Shown: positions 7,803-16,061, numbered from the stretch's first letter. The stretch is DNA of 31,476 bases from DAOPJM01 sp035399665 (GCA_035399665.1 DAOPJM010000022.1:1-31476), one strand, 5' to 3'. Program-made: numbers and translations. The notes: generated from the sequence alone by a model not told the origin.

Positions 7803-7831
7803 CTTATACCATGCTTCATTAATCCTATCAA
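7803..7831 (-). promoter_or_regulatory. Promoter of the tRNA-like RNA
   Basis: Minus strand TTGATA (7826-7831), exactly 17 bp, TATAAG (7803-7808). The expected start, about 7 bp past the -10 box, falls at 7795-7797, essentially at the 5' base of the tRNA-like acceptor stem. Confidence 0.7.
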
Positions 7832-8020
7832 GGATTTTTTACATCGACCATGTCAAGTTGTTCCGGGTAAATCGGGAGCAGACGGGACCTCGTTTTGGAG
7901 AGAACGGCCGAACACATAGGATTGACGCACCATACAATAAACATCCGCCGGCCAAGCTGGTGGTCAGACCATCCACAAATCCCTTATTCGCTTGAAATAC
8001 TGGGTTCTGGGATTGTCTGG

Positions 8021-8043
8021 GGGAACGGATCAACGCCATTCCC
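8021..8043 (-). terminator. Hairpin after galK, probable operon terminator
   Basis: The minus strand forms GGGAATGG/CCGTTCCC, an 8-bp stem with one G-U pair, beginning 22 bp after the galK stop. The T-run expected downstream is missing (CCAGAC follows), so termination may be weak. The wobble pairs only in minus-strand RNA; on the plus strand it is a C-A mismatch. Confidence 0.5.
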
Positions 8044-8064
8044 TTTTATTCGGCCGTCCAATAG

Positions 8065-9252
8065 CTATGATTTCAGCTCCGTGCCGCCTTGGGCGCGTAT
8101 GGATACGGCGTCAACAGAGCCTTTGCCGAACACGCCTTCCATGAACTCACGGTATTGGGCAAAGCGCGCTTTCGGGATAAAAGCCAATATCGTTCCCATA
8201 AAGCCGCCGCCGTGGACGCGGCAGGCTCCCTGCCCATCCAAGAATTCACGGGTGAGGGCGAGGGCAAGGGCAAGGCTGCGGTCGGGTATGCTGTCGGGAC
8301 ATACGTTTTGCAGAAGCATGAACGAGGAATCGCCCGAAGCGTTGACAAGGCGCAGGAACCCCAAGCTGTCACCGCGCCTTAGGGCCGCGCATTGCGCCAA
8401 AACGCGCTCGTTCTCGTCATACACATGCAGGGCGCGGAGTATGGCGCGATGGGGTACGGCCTCGGAGAGAGCCGGAAGGGAGTCCATGAACTCATCCTTC
8501 GGTATCTGACGCAGGACGGATTTACCGAAAAAGCGCGATACCTGAGCCAGCTCCGCCACGATTGCCGAGTAGCAGTCCGTAAGGTCGGAGTGATCGCCGC
8601 CCGCGTATACCACGCAGATTTCATAGCTCTCACGCACACAGTCAAGCGAAACGGGCGTCACAAGCGGGCTGCTTGGGTCAATGAAGTCCATCTCCACACA
8701 GCCGCCGTGCGCACACGCCGCCTGATCCAGCAGACCGCAGGGCTTGCCGAACCAAACGTTCTCGGCATACTGACCGACCTTGGCAAGCTCCATCGGCGCA
8801 ATTTTGCCGCCGTTATATAGGTAATTGAAGGCGGCGCCGAAAAGCACCTCGATTGCCGCCGAGCTTGAAAGCCCCGAACCCTTCCTGACCTCACAATCCA
8901 TGACGGCACAGAAGCCGCCAACCCTATATCCGCGCTTCAAAAGGCCGTCCGCGACGCCCAAGACAAGAGCGGCGGTGCTGCCCGACAGCCCCTCCTTGGG
9001 GGCGTCAAGGCTCACGGTGAAGGGCTTATAGCCCTCTGAATGTATAGTTATGCACCCATCATCGGCGGGGAAGGCCGCCATGACAGCCGACTGCTCGATG
9101 GCGGCGGCGAGTACGCGCCCGTGCTGATGATCGGTATGATTGCCCGAAAGCTCTATTCGACCGCCCGCGGAAAAGCAGCGCAGCCCCCGCGCCTCGGGGT
9201 AAGCCCTCTTGAGCTTGTCCTTCAGCCTTTGCGCCCGCTCAGTTTCCGTCAT
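8065..9252 (-). CDS. galK: Galactokinase-like GHMP sugar kinase
   Basis: Predicted to phosphorylate galactose or a related sugar at C1 with ATP. The 395-residue protein has the three GHMP-kinase motifs in order: the substrate motif GRIELSGNHTDHQHG (residues 31-45), the ATP loop GSGLSSSAAIEV (125-136) and the C-terminal CRVHGGGFMGTILAF. The substrate motif departs from the classical GEHTDYNxG: Asn and His replace Glu and Tyr, so the preferred sugar is uncertain. ATG at 9252 overlaps the upstream stop as ATGA; an in-frame ATG at 9264 is possible. It is the last gene of a seven-gene operon with an alpha-glucosidase and a sugar nucleotidyltransferase. No galT or galE is in the window. Confidence 0.88.
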   Translation of the reverse strand: MTETERAQRLKDKLKRAYPEARGLRCFSAGGRIELSGNHTDHQHGRVLAAAIEQSAVMAAFPADDGCITIHSEGYKPFTVSLDAPKEGLSGSTAALVLGVADGLLKRGYRVGGFCAVMDCEVRKGSGLSSSAAIEVLFGAAFNYLYNGGKIAPMELAKVGQYAENVWFGKPCGLLDQAACAHGGCVEMDFIDPSSPLVTPVSLDCVRESYEICVVYAGGDHSDLTDCYSAIVAELAQVSRFFGKSVLRQIPKDEFMDSLPALSEAVPHRAILRALHVYDENERVLAQCAALRRGDSLGFLRLVNASGDSSFMLLQNVCPDSIPDRSLALALALTREFLDGQGACRVHGGGFMGTILAFIPKARFAQYREFMEGVFGKGSVDAVSIRAQGGTELKS

Positions 9253-9944
9253 AGAGCTATCCATTCCGCGGCCTTGGCGATGGCGTCCTCAACGCTTTCG
9301 CCCTTGTCGCTCCAATCCTTGTTGGAAATCCACGAGCCGACCCTGTCCGAGCCTTTTTCCTTGGCCTGCTCAAGCTCCTCCTCGGAATAGAAGCTCAGCT
9401 CCTCATACCTTAATGAAGCGTCCTCGAACACGATTGCGCGCTGTCTGCCGTCCGCGCTGTAAATGACCCTGACCATGGGAACCTCAAAGCGGTCGAGGTC
9501 GAGATCCTTACAGGCTGTCGTAGCGGCGTCGAAATCGAAGGGCTTGTAGTAGCTCTTGACCTTGACAATGAAGTTCTCCACAGTCACGCGGCGCACCTTG
9601 TAGTACAGCGGAATCGCGGCGGCGCCCAGCACGACGGCCGCGCACAGGAATATTATCTGAGCTGTGCCGAACTTGCCCTTGATAAGCCCGAACGCAAGCA
9701 GCATAACAAAGATGACAGCGGCAAAGAGCAGTATGCGGTAGATGAGGCTGTACCTTGCCGACGTCTTGCGGTAGCCCTCGCATTCGGGGTAGGTATCGGT
9801 CACTATGCTCATGGCGGCGAACATCCTGCCCTCCTTCTTGATGAAGTCGGAGGAGAGCTTGTACTCCTCATCGTGGCTCAGCCCGCCGCTTTGCAGCTTG
9901 CCGACCAGCTCGGGGCTGTTGTCTAATACGTTGATGGTTCTCAT
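9249..9944 (-). CDS. Hypothetical protein with two membrane helices
   Basis: I do not recognise this 231-residue protein. It has a polar N-terminal part, two adjacent hydrophobic helices (about residues 67-88 and 94-116) joined by a short Lys/Gly loop, and a charged C-terminal domain of about 110 residues (120-231) without cysteines beyond one near its start. No signal peptide. This looks like a membrane-anchored cytoplasmic domain. GGAG lies seven bases before the ATG. It lies between the KamC-like ATPase gene (20-bp gap) and galK (4-bp overlap), so it is co-transcribed with them. Its job cannot be inferred from the sequence. Confidence 0.8.
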   Translation of the reverse strand: MRTINVLDNSPELVGKLQSGGLSHDEEYKLSSDFIKKEGRMFAAMSIVTDTYPECEGYRKTSARYSLIYRILLFAAVIFVMLLAFGLIKGKFGTAQIIFLCAAVVLGAAAIPLYYKVRRVTVENFIVKVKSYYKPFDFDAATTACKDLDLDRFEVPMVRVIYSADGRQRAIVFEDASLRYEELSFYSEEELEQAKEKGSDRVGSWISNKDWSDKGESVEDAIAKAAEWIAL

Positions 9945-9964
9945 TTAGTCTCCTTAGTCGGAAG

Positions 9965-11431
9965 TTACTTTTCCGTATCGTAATTGCGTTGAATTTCGCT
10001 CAAAAGTTCCTTGTCCATGCCTAAAAGCGCACATATTGTCAGCGCGTCCTTGGGAACGGGATCTCCCGCGCCCACGGGGATAAGCCCGTAATCCATGACG
10101 CGGCGAATAGCGTCCACTCCGACCGCGCCCGAAGCGGACAGAGCGTCCTTTAAGGCGTCGCGGTCGAGACCCGACAGCCCCTTAACGCGATAATGGCGAC
10201 CGGCATAGCGCGCCGCGCCGTCGAAGTGAGTGGCAAACAGGGCGACGACGGGCTTGTCCTGAAGGTAGCGCAGCACCCCCTCGACTATCCTTGCGCCCTC
10301 CGAGGGGTTGGTTCCTCGGGCCGGCTCGTCAAAGAGCAGCAGCGAAAGTCCATCCTTGGGGCAGCCTGACAAAGCTGAGTTGAGGCGCACGACCTCCGCG
10401 CCGAAGCTTGACAAGCCGTTTCTGCTGTCCTGAGCTTCCTCCGCGATGAGGTACACGGCGTCAAACAGCGGAATCTTCGCGCTCTTTGCAAAGCAGAACA
10501 TACCGCAGTGGGCAAGGTAGACGTTAAGGGCAAGGGTGAGTATCGCGACGGACTTGCCGCCCATGTTCGCGCCAGTTATCACGGCCGTGCCTTTGTCAAG
10601 GCTTATGTCAATAGGGGTAAAGGCCGCTCCGCTCTCCTTCAGCGCGTCGCTTATCTTGGGGTTGGTCATGCCGCAAAGCTTCAGTTCACCCGATGTAAAG
10701 CTCGGCCTGACGGCAGGATAGCACAGCGCAAGCCTCGCCTTTGCAAGGGTGAGGTCAAGCACCGCGACGGCTCTTATGTTGTCCGTCATCTCCTGGACAT
10801 AGGGCTTCAGCTTCCCGCAAAGCTCCATGAGCAAACGCTCCTCCTCGCGCTCCTCGCGGGCGGCGACAAGGTTCCTTTGCTCCATGGCGGCGGCGCGCTC
10901 TTCGCCCGTCAGCTCGCGAAGTATAAGCTCTAACTCGCGCTTTTCGGTGCGAATATCGTACAGCTCACGGCTTAGGCGTTCGCTCACATGGAAGGTGGGC
11001 GTGCCTGTACCCTCAGGGTCGAGTATCGCGAGCGCGGCGGGGATGGGGCGTATCTCAATGCCGGAAAGTCCCACAAGCCCGTTGAGCTTTGAGTAGGCTA
11101 TGGACAGCTTTTGAAGGTTCAGCAGGAAGCGCTTCAGCTCGAACATCTCCACCACGCCGCAGGAGAGCGTCATAACGCGGCTCACGCTGCGCCGCACATC
11201 CTTGAACGCCATGAGAGAACGGGAAACGGCGGCGAACAGCTCGCGGTTATCGGGCATGGCGGTCTTGAGCTTCTCAAGGTTGGACAGCTCTAACTCCAGC
11301 TGATCCCTTTGGCTTGGGGACTTGGGACGCAGCTCGCGCCTGAGCTGCTCGCCGTAGGGCGAGTACGGGTCAAGCATATCCAAAACACAGCGGAAGCCTA
11401 TGCTGTTTTCCTGTTCAAAGCTGAGATTCAT
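9965..11431 (-). CDS. MutS-family ATPase, KamC-like
   Basis: A 488-residue protein with the MutS ATPase domain but no mismatch-recognition domain. Walker A is GANMGGKS (287-294), the MutS signature region is SSFGAEVVRL (341-350), Walker B is LLLFDEP (364-370) and the switch histidine lies in THFD (401-404). The N-terminal 280 residues are helical, with a charged coiled-coil-like stretch at about 150-205. The pairing with a P-loop protein ending 2 bp upstream matches KamB/KamC, proposed reactivating factors of the B12-dependent lysine 5,6-aminomutase. Unlike MutS2 it lacks a Smr domain. No aminomutase genes are present here, so the client enzyme is unknown. Confidence 0.8.
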   Translation of the reverse strand: MNLSFEQENSIGFRCVLDMLDPYSPYGEQLRRELRPKSPSQRDQLELELSNLEKLKTAMPDNRELFAAVSRSLMAFKDVRRSVSRVMTLSCGVVEMFELKRFLLNLQKLSIAYSKLNGLVGLSGIEIRPIPAALAILDPEGTGTPTFHVSERLSRELYDIRTEKRELELILRELTGEERAAAMEQRNLVAAREEREEERLLMELCGKLKPYVQEMTDNIRAVAVLDLTLAKARLALCYPAVRPSFTSGELKLCGMTNPKISDALKESGAAFTPIDISLDKGTAVITGANMGGKSVAILTLALNVYLAHCGMFCFAKSAKIPLFDAVYLIAEEAQDSRNGLSSFGAEVVRLNSALSGCPKDGLSLLLFDEPARGTNPSEGARIVEGVLRYLQDKPVVALFATHFDGAARYAGRHYRVKGLSGLDRDALKDALSASGAVGVDAIRRVMDYGLIPVGAGDPVPKDALTICALLGMDKELLSEIQRNYDTEK

Positions 11432-11433
11432 GC

Positions 11434-12411
11434 CTACTGTCCTTTCATAACGTCGAACACGGGAACGCTGACGGCCGCGCTCATGGCGGCAAACAGTCTG
11501 TCGGGGTCCTGATGCACTCCGTTCGCCGAGAAGGGGTTGACCGTGATGGCGGCAAGCGGCACGGAGGATAAAACGCAGAGCTTCACGCCCAAACGCTCCA
11601 ACTTCGTCACCGATTCGGGGCTTAGAAACACCCTGCTGCCGTCCTCACAGCATAGCTCCCGACCCTTTGCCGCGCTCCCAAGCCTAAATAGAGGGGCAAT
11701 AACGGCGTCGGTCACGGCTCCGCGCACGAACAGCGACGGCCCCACCGTAAAGAGCTTTGACAGCTCGTCGGCTTCGCCCGAGACGGGAACGCCATCCTCA
11801 AGGCAGGTCAGTCTGCCCAAAGGGAGCGTGTGCCAGTAGTCGGAGGCGGGCAGGGTCAGAAGCTTCGCGGCGTTGGCGGTCTCGCTCACAATGGAAGCAA
11901 GGTCGTTCTTGCAGCTTGCGCCTGTGCAGAGTATAACAGCGTCACATATTTCAGGCGCGGAGAAGGACTTCCTAAAGAGAGCGCCGTCAATGAATATCTG
12001 CTCCGCCATAAGCTCACGGAAAATCGCCTTGAGCTTCACAAGCCCCTCGTTCATGGACGGGCCTGCGAGCATGGCGTAACCGTCGGACAGCGCCTCGGCC
12101 ACAATGACTTCACCCAAAGGCGTCATCAAGCCTGTGTCGGCTATCACCTTGCGGGTAAAATCGCATTCCTTGAGCGCGGCGGACGCCGTTGCGACAAGCG
12201 TTTTAGAGTACACGAAAATAGGGGGCTTCTTGGTGCCCGAAACGAGGTCGGTGCGCTCACCGTCACGGCCTATCGAGGTGAGGGCAAGACGCTTATTGGT
12301 CTCGCGCTGAGCCTCGATGAGCTTGGTCATGGCGGTGGTCTTGCCCGCGTTCTTGCACATCCCCACGATGGATACGCAAGGATAGTCCCTTATCGTGTCG
12401 TAGAACCGCAT
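11434..12411 (-). CDS. P-loop NTP-binding protein, KamB-like
   Basis: A 325-residue protein with an N-terminal P-loop, GMCKNAGKTT (17-26), in the setting SIVGMCKNAGKTTAMTKL that is typical of KamB. A conserved-looking middle segment (GRDGERTDLVSGTKKPPI, about 48-65) follows. KamB and KamC are found next to lysine 5,6-aminomutase genes in amino-acid fermenters and are thought to reactivate the damaged adenosylcobalamin enzyme. Here the gene starts 1 bp after a sugar nucleotidyltransferase gene and ends 2 bp before the KamC-like gene. The assignment rests on the P-loop form and the pairing; the substrate enzyme is not visible. Confidence 0.78.
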   Translation of the reverse strand: MRFYDTIRDYPCVSIVGMCKNAGKTTAMTKLIEAQRETNKRLALTSIGRDGERTDLVSGTKKPPIFVYSKTLVATASAALKECDFTRKVIADTGLMTPLGEVIVAEALSDGYAMLAGPSMNEGLVKLKAIFRELMAEQIFIDGALFRKSFSAPEICDAVILCTGASCKNDLASIVSETANAAKLLTLPASDYWHTLPLGRLTCLEDGVPVSGEADELSKLFTVGPSLFVRGAVTDAVIAPLFRLGSAAKGRELCCEDGSRVFLSPESVTKLERLGVKLCVLSSVPLAAITVNPFSANGVHQDPDRLFAAMSAAVSVPVFDVMKGQ

Positions 12412-12412
12412 T

Positions 12413-13330
12413 TTAGTCCCAGAGCCGTTCGGGGTACTTGCCCTCCGCCTTCATTTTGGCAAGCTCCGCCTTCATTTCGGGCAAATCCTCGCGGTTGGTG
12501 ACGCCGTACCAGTTGTCGGCGGAGTGCAGCACGCGCATGGTGGCCTTGCCCTCGCTGATTAGCTCGCCCGCTGTGCGCGGCAGGAGGTATTCGCCCTTCA
12601 TGGGGTTGGTGACATAGCAGTCGTCAAGGAAGGCGGGAAAGCGTTCCCGAAGTGCCGTCAGCATGGACGGCATAAAGCCGAAATAGTTCATGGACACTAT
12701 GGTGTCGCCGGAAATCTCGGTGAAGGTCTTGCCGTCGTCCTCGGTGTAGGCCGCGCCATTGGGTCTTGGGTATATCTTGAGCCTTTCAACAAGCGAGGTC
12801 AGCATACCGTTTTCATCCGCTTCGCACACTCCTCGTGACACGCTGCCGTTCGGGGAGAGGGTGTTCTTGACAAGGTAGCCCACCATGGCGTACTCGTTGG
12901 GCTTATGCGGCTGTGACAGAAACTCAAAGATGGTGGAATAGGCCGAAGCGCCGTAGAAATCGTCGGCGTTGATAACCGCAAAGGGCGCGTCGCCTATCTG
13001 CTCCGAGGCGCACAGCACCGCATGGGAGGTACCCCAAGGCTTTGTGCGGCCATCAGGGATATGATAGCCCTTAGGGAGCATATCAATACCCTGATAGGCG
13101 TAGACAAGCTCAAGCTTATTTCTGACCCTGCGGCCAATCAGCTGCTCAAACTCACCCTCGAGCTCGCGCTTGACGATGCATATCACCTTGGAGAAGCCTG
13201 CGCGGTATGCGTCGTACATGGAGTAGTCAATGATGACGTGTCCCGCGTCGTCGATGGGGGTCATCTGCTTCAATCCGCCAAAGCGCGAGCCCAAGCCCGC
13301 CGCCATAATTACAAGTACAGGTTTTTGCAT
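12413..13330 (-). CDS. Sugar nucleotidyltransferase (NTP_transferase family)
   Basis: A 305-residue cytoplasmic enzyme expected to join a sugar 1-phosphate to an NTP, releasing pyrophosphate. The N-terminal AAGLGSRFGGLKQ (10-22) is the nucleotide-binding loop, PWGTSHA (98-104) the base/sugar contact and NADDFYG (121-127) carries the metal-binding aspartate. The ATG at 13330 begins the conserved QKPVLVIMAAG and has GGAGAG seven bases upstream; an in-frame ATG at 13396 lies inside the preceding gene and is unlikely. It sits in the operon with a GalK-like kinase, which could supply its sugar phosphate; the sugar and nucleotide are not identifiable by eye. Confidence 0.88.
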   Translation of the reverse strand: MQKPVLVIMAAGLGSRFGGLKQMTPIDDAGHVIIDYSMYDAYRAGFSKVICIVKRELEGEFEQLIGRRVRNKLELVYAYQGIDMLPKGYHIPDGRTKPWGTSHAVLCASEQIGDAPFAVINADDFYGASAYSTIFEFLSQPHKPNEYAMVGYLVKNTLSPNGSVSRGVCEADENGMLTSLVERLKIYPRPNGAAYTEDDGKTFTEISGDTIVSMNYFGFMPSMLTALRERFPAFLDDCYVTNPMKGEYLLPRTAGELISEGKATMRVLHSADNWYGVTNREDLPEMKAELAKMKAEGKYPERLWD

Positions 13331-13340
13331 ATTGCTCTCC

Positions 13341-14951
13341 TTACCTTTGCATAATAACAGCCTCATAGGGCTGAAGCTGACAGTCCATAACCTCACGCCC
13401 CGTGTTGGACAGCAGCACCTTGCCCACGGAGGGCAGGTTCACGGTCTTTGGGGAGAGGTTCACGGCGATACCCAAGGCGTCGTCCTTGACGCGGCGCTCG
13501 AACGCGAACACGCGGTTGTTCATGATGGTACAGCGGAAGCTCCCGCTCTTTAGAGCCTCGCTTTCGTTGCGAAACGCTGTAAGCCTGCGGTAGAAGTTCA
13601 AAACGGAATCGGGGTTTTTGTCCTCGTCCTCGGCGTTTATCGTGACATGGTTGGAGTTGATGCCAAGCCATGGCGTCCCGCTTGTGAAGCCCGCGCCATC
13701 CCTGCCGTTCCACTGCATGGGTGTTCGTGCGTTGTCGCGGCTTGCATAGCGCATTTTGCGCCAGCGTACCTTCGCTGAAAAGCCCATCTTCTTCAATACT
13801 TTATCGACATTGTGCGACTCGACGTCCATGATTTGATCCATTGACGTGAAGTCGAAGTTGGTCATGCCAAGCTCCTCGCCCTGAAACACGAAGGGAGTCC
13901 CCCTAAGCGTCATCAGCAGCACCGCCAAAGCCTTGCAGCTTCGGTCGTAGTACTCGCCTGACGCTCCAAAGCGGCTCACGCTGCGCGGCTGGTCGTGGTT
14001 TTCAAGGTAAATGGTGTTCCACTCAAGCTCCTTTTGCCACTTGGCAAAGGCCTTGTACAGGCGCTTCGGGCGGAAACGGCGGTGAAACCACTTTATCAGT
14101 ATGTTGTCCGCGTCCATATGCTCGAAGGAGAATACCATGTCCAGCTCGCCGCGATTCTCATGGGTGAGATCCTTGGCAACCTTGGGGGTAATGAGGACGC
14201 ATTCGCCAACGGTGAAGCAGTCGTATTGGGAGAGAACATCGCGCCGCAGCTCCTGCAGTATGCGGTGAGTACCGTCCGTGGAGAGGTAATGCTCCGCGCC
14301 GCAAAGCGCGGGCAGGGGGCGGCCGTTCTTCAGGCTGTCCTTGTAGAGTATGTTAATGACGTCGCAGCGAAAGCCCGAAACGCCCCTGTCGAGCCAGAAG
14401 CGCATAAGCTTTTTGACCTCCGCAATGACGACGGGGTTGTAGTAGTTCAGGTCAGGCTGACCCTTGGCGAAAAGGTGCAGGTAGTATTCCTGCCTGAGGT
14501 CATCGTATTCCCACACGCTGCCGCCGAAGAAGCCCGACCAGTTGTTGGGCTTGCGTTTGCCCTTGCCCTTGCGCCAGATGTAGTAGTCGGTGTAAGGCTC
14601 TATGCGCTCTCGGCTCTTTTGAAACCACTCATGCTCTGAGGAGGTGTGGTTCACGACCAAATCCATGATTATGCGAATGCCCCGCGCTTTCGCCTCGGCG
14701 ATAAGCCTGTCCATGTCGGCAAGCGTCCCATAGCGCGGGTCTATATCCAGATAGTCGGATATGTCGTAACCGTTGTCCTCGTTGGGGGAGCGGTACACGG
14801 GCGAAAGCCACAGTACGCCCACTCCGAGCGATTTTAGGTAGTCCAGCTTGGAGATGATGCCGGGTATATCGCCCACGCCGTCCCCGTTTGTGTCGCAGAA
14901 GCTCATGGGGTATATCTGATAGATTACCTCGTCACGCCACCATTTTTCCAT
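13341..14951 (-). CDS. GH13 alpha-glucosidase (oligo-1,6-glucosidase type)
   Basis: A 536-residue cytoplasmic retaining glycoside hydrolase that should release glucose from the non-reducing end of short alpha-glucosides. It starts with the family opening WWRDEVIYQIYPMSFCDTNG. All four GH13 regions are present: DLVVNHTSSEH (97-107), GFRCDVIN with nucleophile D197, FTVGECV with acid/base E250, and ENHDQPR with D320. There is no signal peptide. GGAGG lies seven bases before the ATG. Isomaltose-type sugars, sucrose, maltose or trehalose 6-phosphate could all be substrates. It starts 29 bp after the DUF2156 gene and is followed closely by the nucleotidyltransferase. Confidence 0.93.
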   Translation of the reverse strand: MEKWWRDEVIYQIYPMSFCDTNGDGVGDIPGIISKLDYLKSLGVGVLWLSPVYRSPNEDNGYDISDYLDIDPRYGTLADMDRLIAEAKARGIRIIMDLVVNHTSSEHEWFQKSRERIEPYTDYYIWRKGKGKRKPNNWSGFFGGSVWEYDDLRQEYYLHLFAKGQPDLNYYNPVVIAEVKKLMRFWLDRGVSGFRCDVINILYKDSLKNGRPLPALCGAEHYLSTDGTHRILQELRRDVLSQYDCFTVGECVLITPKVAKDLTHENRGELDMVFSFEHMDADNILIKWFHRRFRPKRLYKAFAKWQKELEWNTIYLENHDQPRSVSRFGASGEYYDRSCKALAVLLMTLRGTPFVFQGEELGMTNFDFTSMDQIMDVESHNVDKVLKKMGFSAKVRWRKMRYASRDNARTPMQWNGRDGAGFTSGTPWLGINSNHVTINAEDEDKNPDSVLNFYRRLTAFRNESEALKSGSFRCTIMNNRVFAFERRVKDDALGIAVNLSPKTVNLPSVGKVLLSNTGREVMDCQLQPYEAVIMQR

Positions 14952-14980
14952 TTATTGCCTCCATAACCGAAAGCGGACGT

Positions 14981-15865
14981 TTACAGCACCTGAACCATGT
15001 ACTTGTCTATCATGTGGTCGGGTCTGTAACGCTGCTTGGATTCCCTGATGCCCTCGTCACCCACGTCGTCCTCGCGGTTGAGCCACAGCGCCTCTGCGCC
15101 CGCAGCCTTGACAAAGGCCTGAGCCATGGCGGGGAAGGCGCCCGAAGCATCGCTCCTTGCCTTCTCGACATGTTCATAAAGCATGTCACCGATGAGTTCG
15201 CCCACAGCGAAGGCCTCAAGCCTGCCGTTTGAGACGATGCAGCAGCCCAAAAGCCCCAAGGCGTCCCTCAGACGGATAAGCTCCATGGCCCCGATTATCT
15301 CGTTGCGCTCAATCTCGCTGACGTCGTCGCGTCCGCTAAGCTCGCTGCACAGCTCCAAACACAGACCCTCAAGCTCCTTTGAAAGGGGCAGACTGACGGC
15401 GTTCGGGTTGTCGCGGTAGAAGCGGTTGACATGGTTGCGCTGAGTGTGCAGCCTGTTGCCGCGATACTCCTGAAACTGTTCGGTGGGATAGATATAGTCC
15501 GACCAGTCGGGACGAGGGGTGACGACAAGGCTCGCGCCGTAACGCTCCCTCAAAATTTCAAGCCCCTCTGAAGTGACTTCGCAGTAGCGCAAGGGCAGAC
15601 CCTCATACTTTGCATGCTCCTCGATGAGTGACAGCCCGACATTCATGTCGCCCTGACCAGTGGGGAGGAGATAGCCGCGGCCAACTCCCGCGTAGCATTC
15701 GTTGATGAACAGCAGCCCGTCCGACGCGGCTATGCGCGAACAAAAGACCTTGCGCCACTGATAGAGCGTGCCCACGGTGTAATCGCAGCTTTTGAAGTCG
15801 GGCTTCTTCAAAAAGCTCATGACGAGCGGAAGCTCGTTCTCGGTAAAATCAATAAAGTTCAGCAT
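14981..15865 (-). CDS. DUF2156 (GNAT-like) protein
   Basis: A 294-residue soluble protein of the DUF2156 family, related to the C-terminal catalytic domain of aminoacyl-phosphatidylglycerol synthases but without membrane helices. Typical segments are DYTVGTLYQWRKVF near residue 30, QRNHVNRFYRDNP in the middle and the final KQRYRPDHMIDKYMVQVL-like end (a YRPxxxxxK tail). An acyl- or aminoacyl-transfer role is inferred from the fold only. I chose ATG at 15865; ATGs at 15874 and 15901 are in frame but lie within or upstream of a good -10 box. It is the first gene of the operon that ends with galK. Confidence 0.82.
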   Translation of the reverse strand: MLNFIDFTENELPLVMSFLKKPDFKSCDYTVGTLYQWRKVFCSRIAASDGLLFINECYAGVGRGYLLPTGQGDMNVGLSLIEEHAKYEGLPLRYCEVTSEGLEILRERYGASLVVTPRPDWSDYIYPTEQFQEYRGNRLHTQRNHVNRFYRDNPNAVSLPLSKELEGLCLELCSELSGRDDVSEIERNEIIGAMELIRLRDALGLLGCCIVSNGRLEAFAVGELIGDMLYEHVEKARSDASGAFPAMAQAFVKAAGAEALWLNREDDVGDEGIRESKQRYRPDHMIDKYMVQVL

Positions 15866-15872
15866 ATATATC

Positions 15873-15901
15873 ATTGTAACAAATTCCCGGCAGCATTTCA
15901 A
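15873..15901 (-). promoter_or_regulatory. Promoter of the DUF2156-galK operon
   Basis: Minus strand TTGAAA (15896-15901), exactly 17 bp, TACAAT (15873-15878). The predicted start is at about 15866, next to the chosen ATG, so the first gene may be read from a leaderless message. Confidence 0.6.
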
Positions 15902-16013
15902 TTGTTATTTGCAATTTCACCATAGGTATGGATTTACAGCTTCACCGATTATAAGGCGGTCAAAAAGCTTAGCTATCGAAATGAAGGGAAGGCGGGGGAG
16001 CGCCCCTTGTCCC

Positions 16014-16061
16014 CACAAGCTTCTTTCAAGATCCTTCGTCGCTAACGCTCCTCAGGATGAC
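16014..16061 (-). repeat. Dispersed intergenic repeat, subtype 2, reversed copy
   Basis: Read on the minus strand it starts GTCATCCTGAGGAGCG and continues CGAAGGATCTTGAAAGAAGC, then CTTGTG. Similarity to the copy at 23943 extends further left to a GGCGCTCCCCCGC tail near 15981-15998. Confidence 0.8.

Noticed and set aside
7839..8039. 66-residue minus-strand frame downstream of galK
   Set aside because: No ribosome site, overlaps the galK hairpin at 8021-8043, and shows no recognisable protein features.
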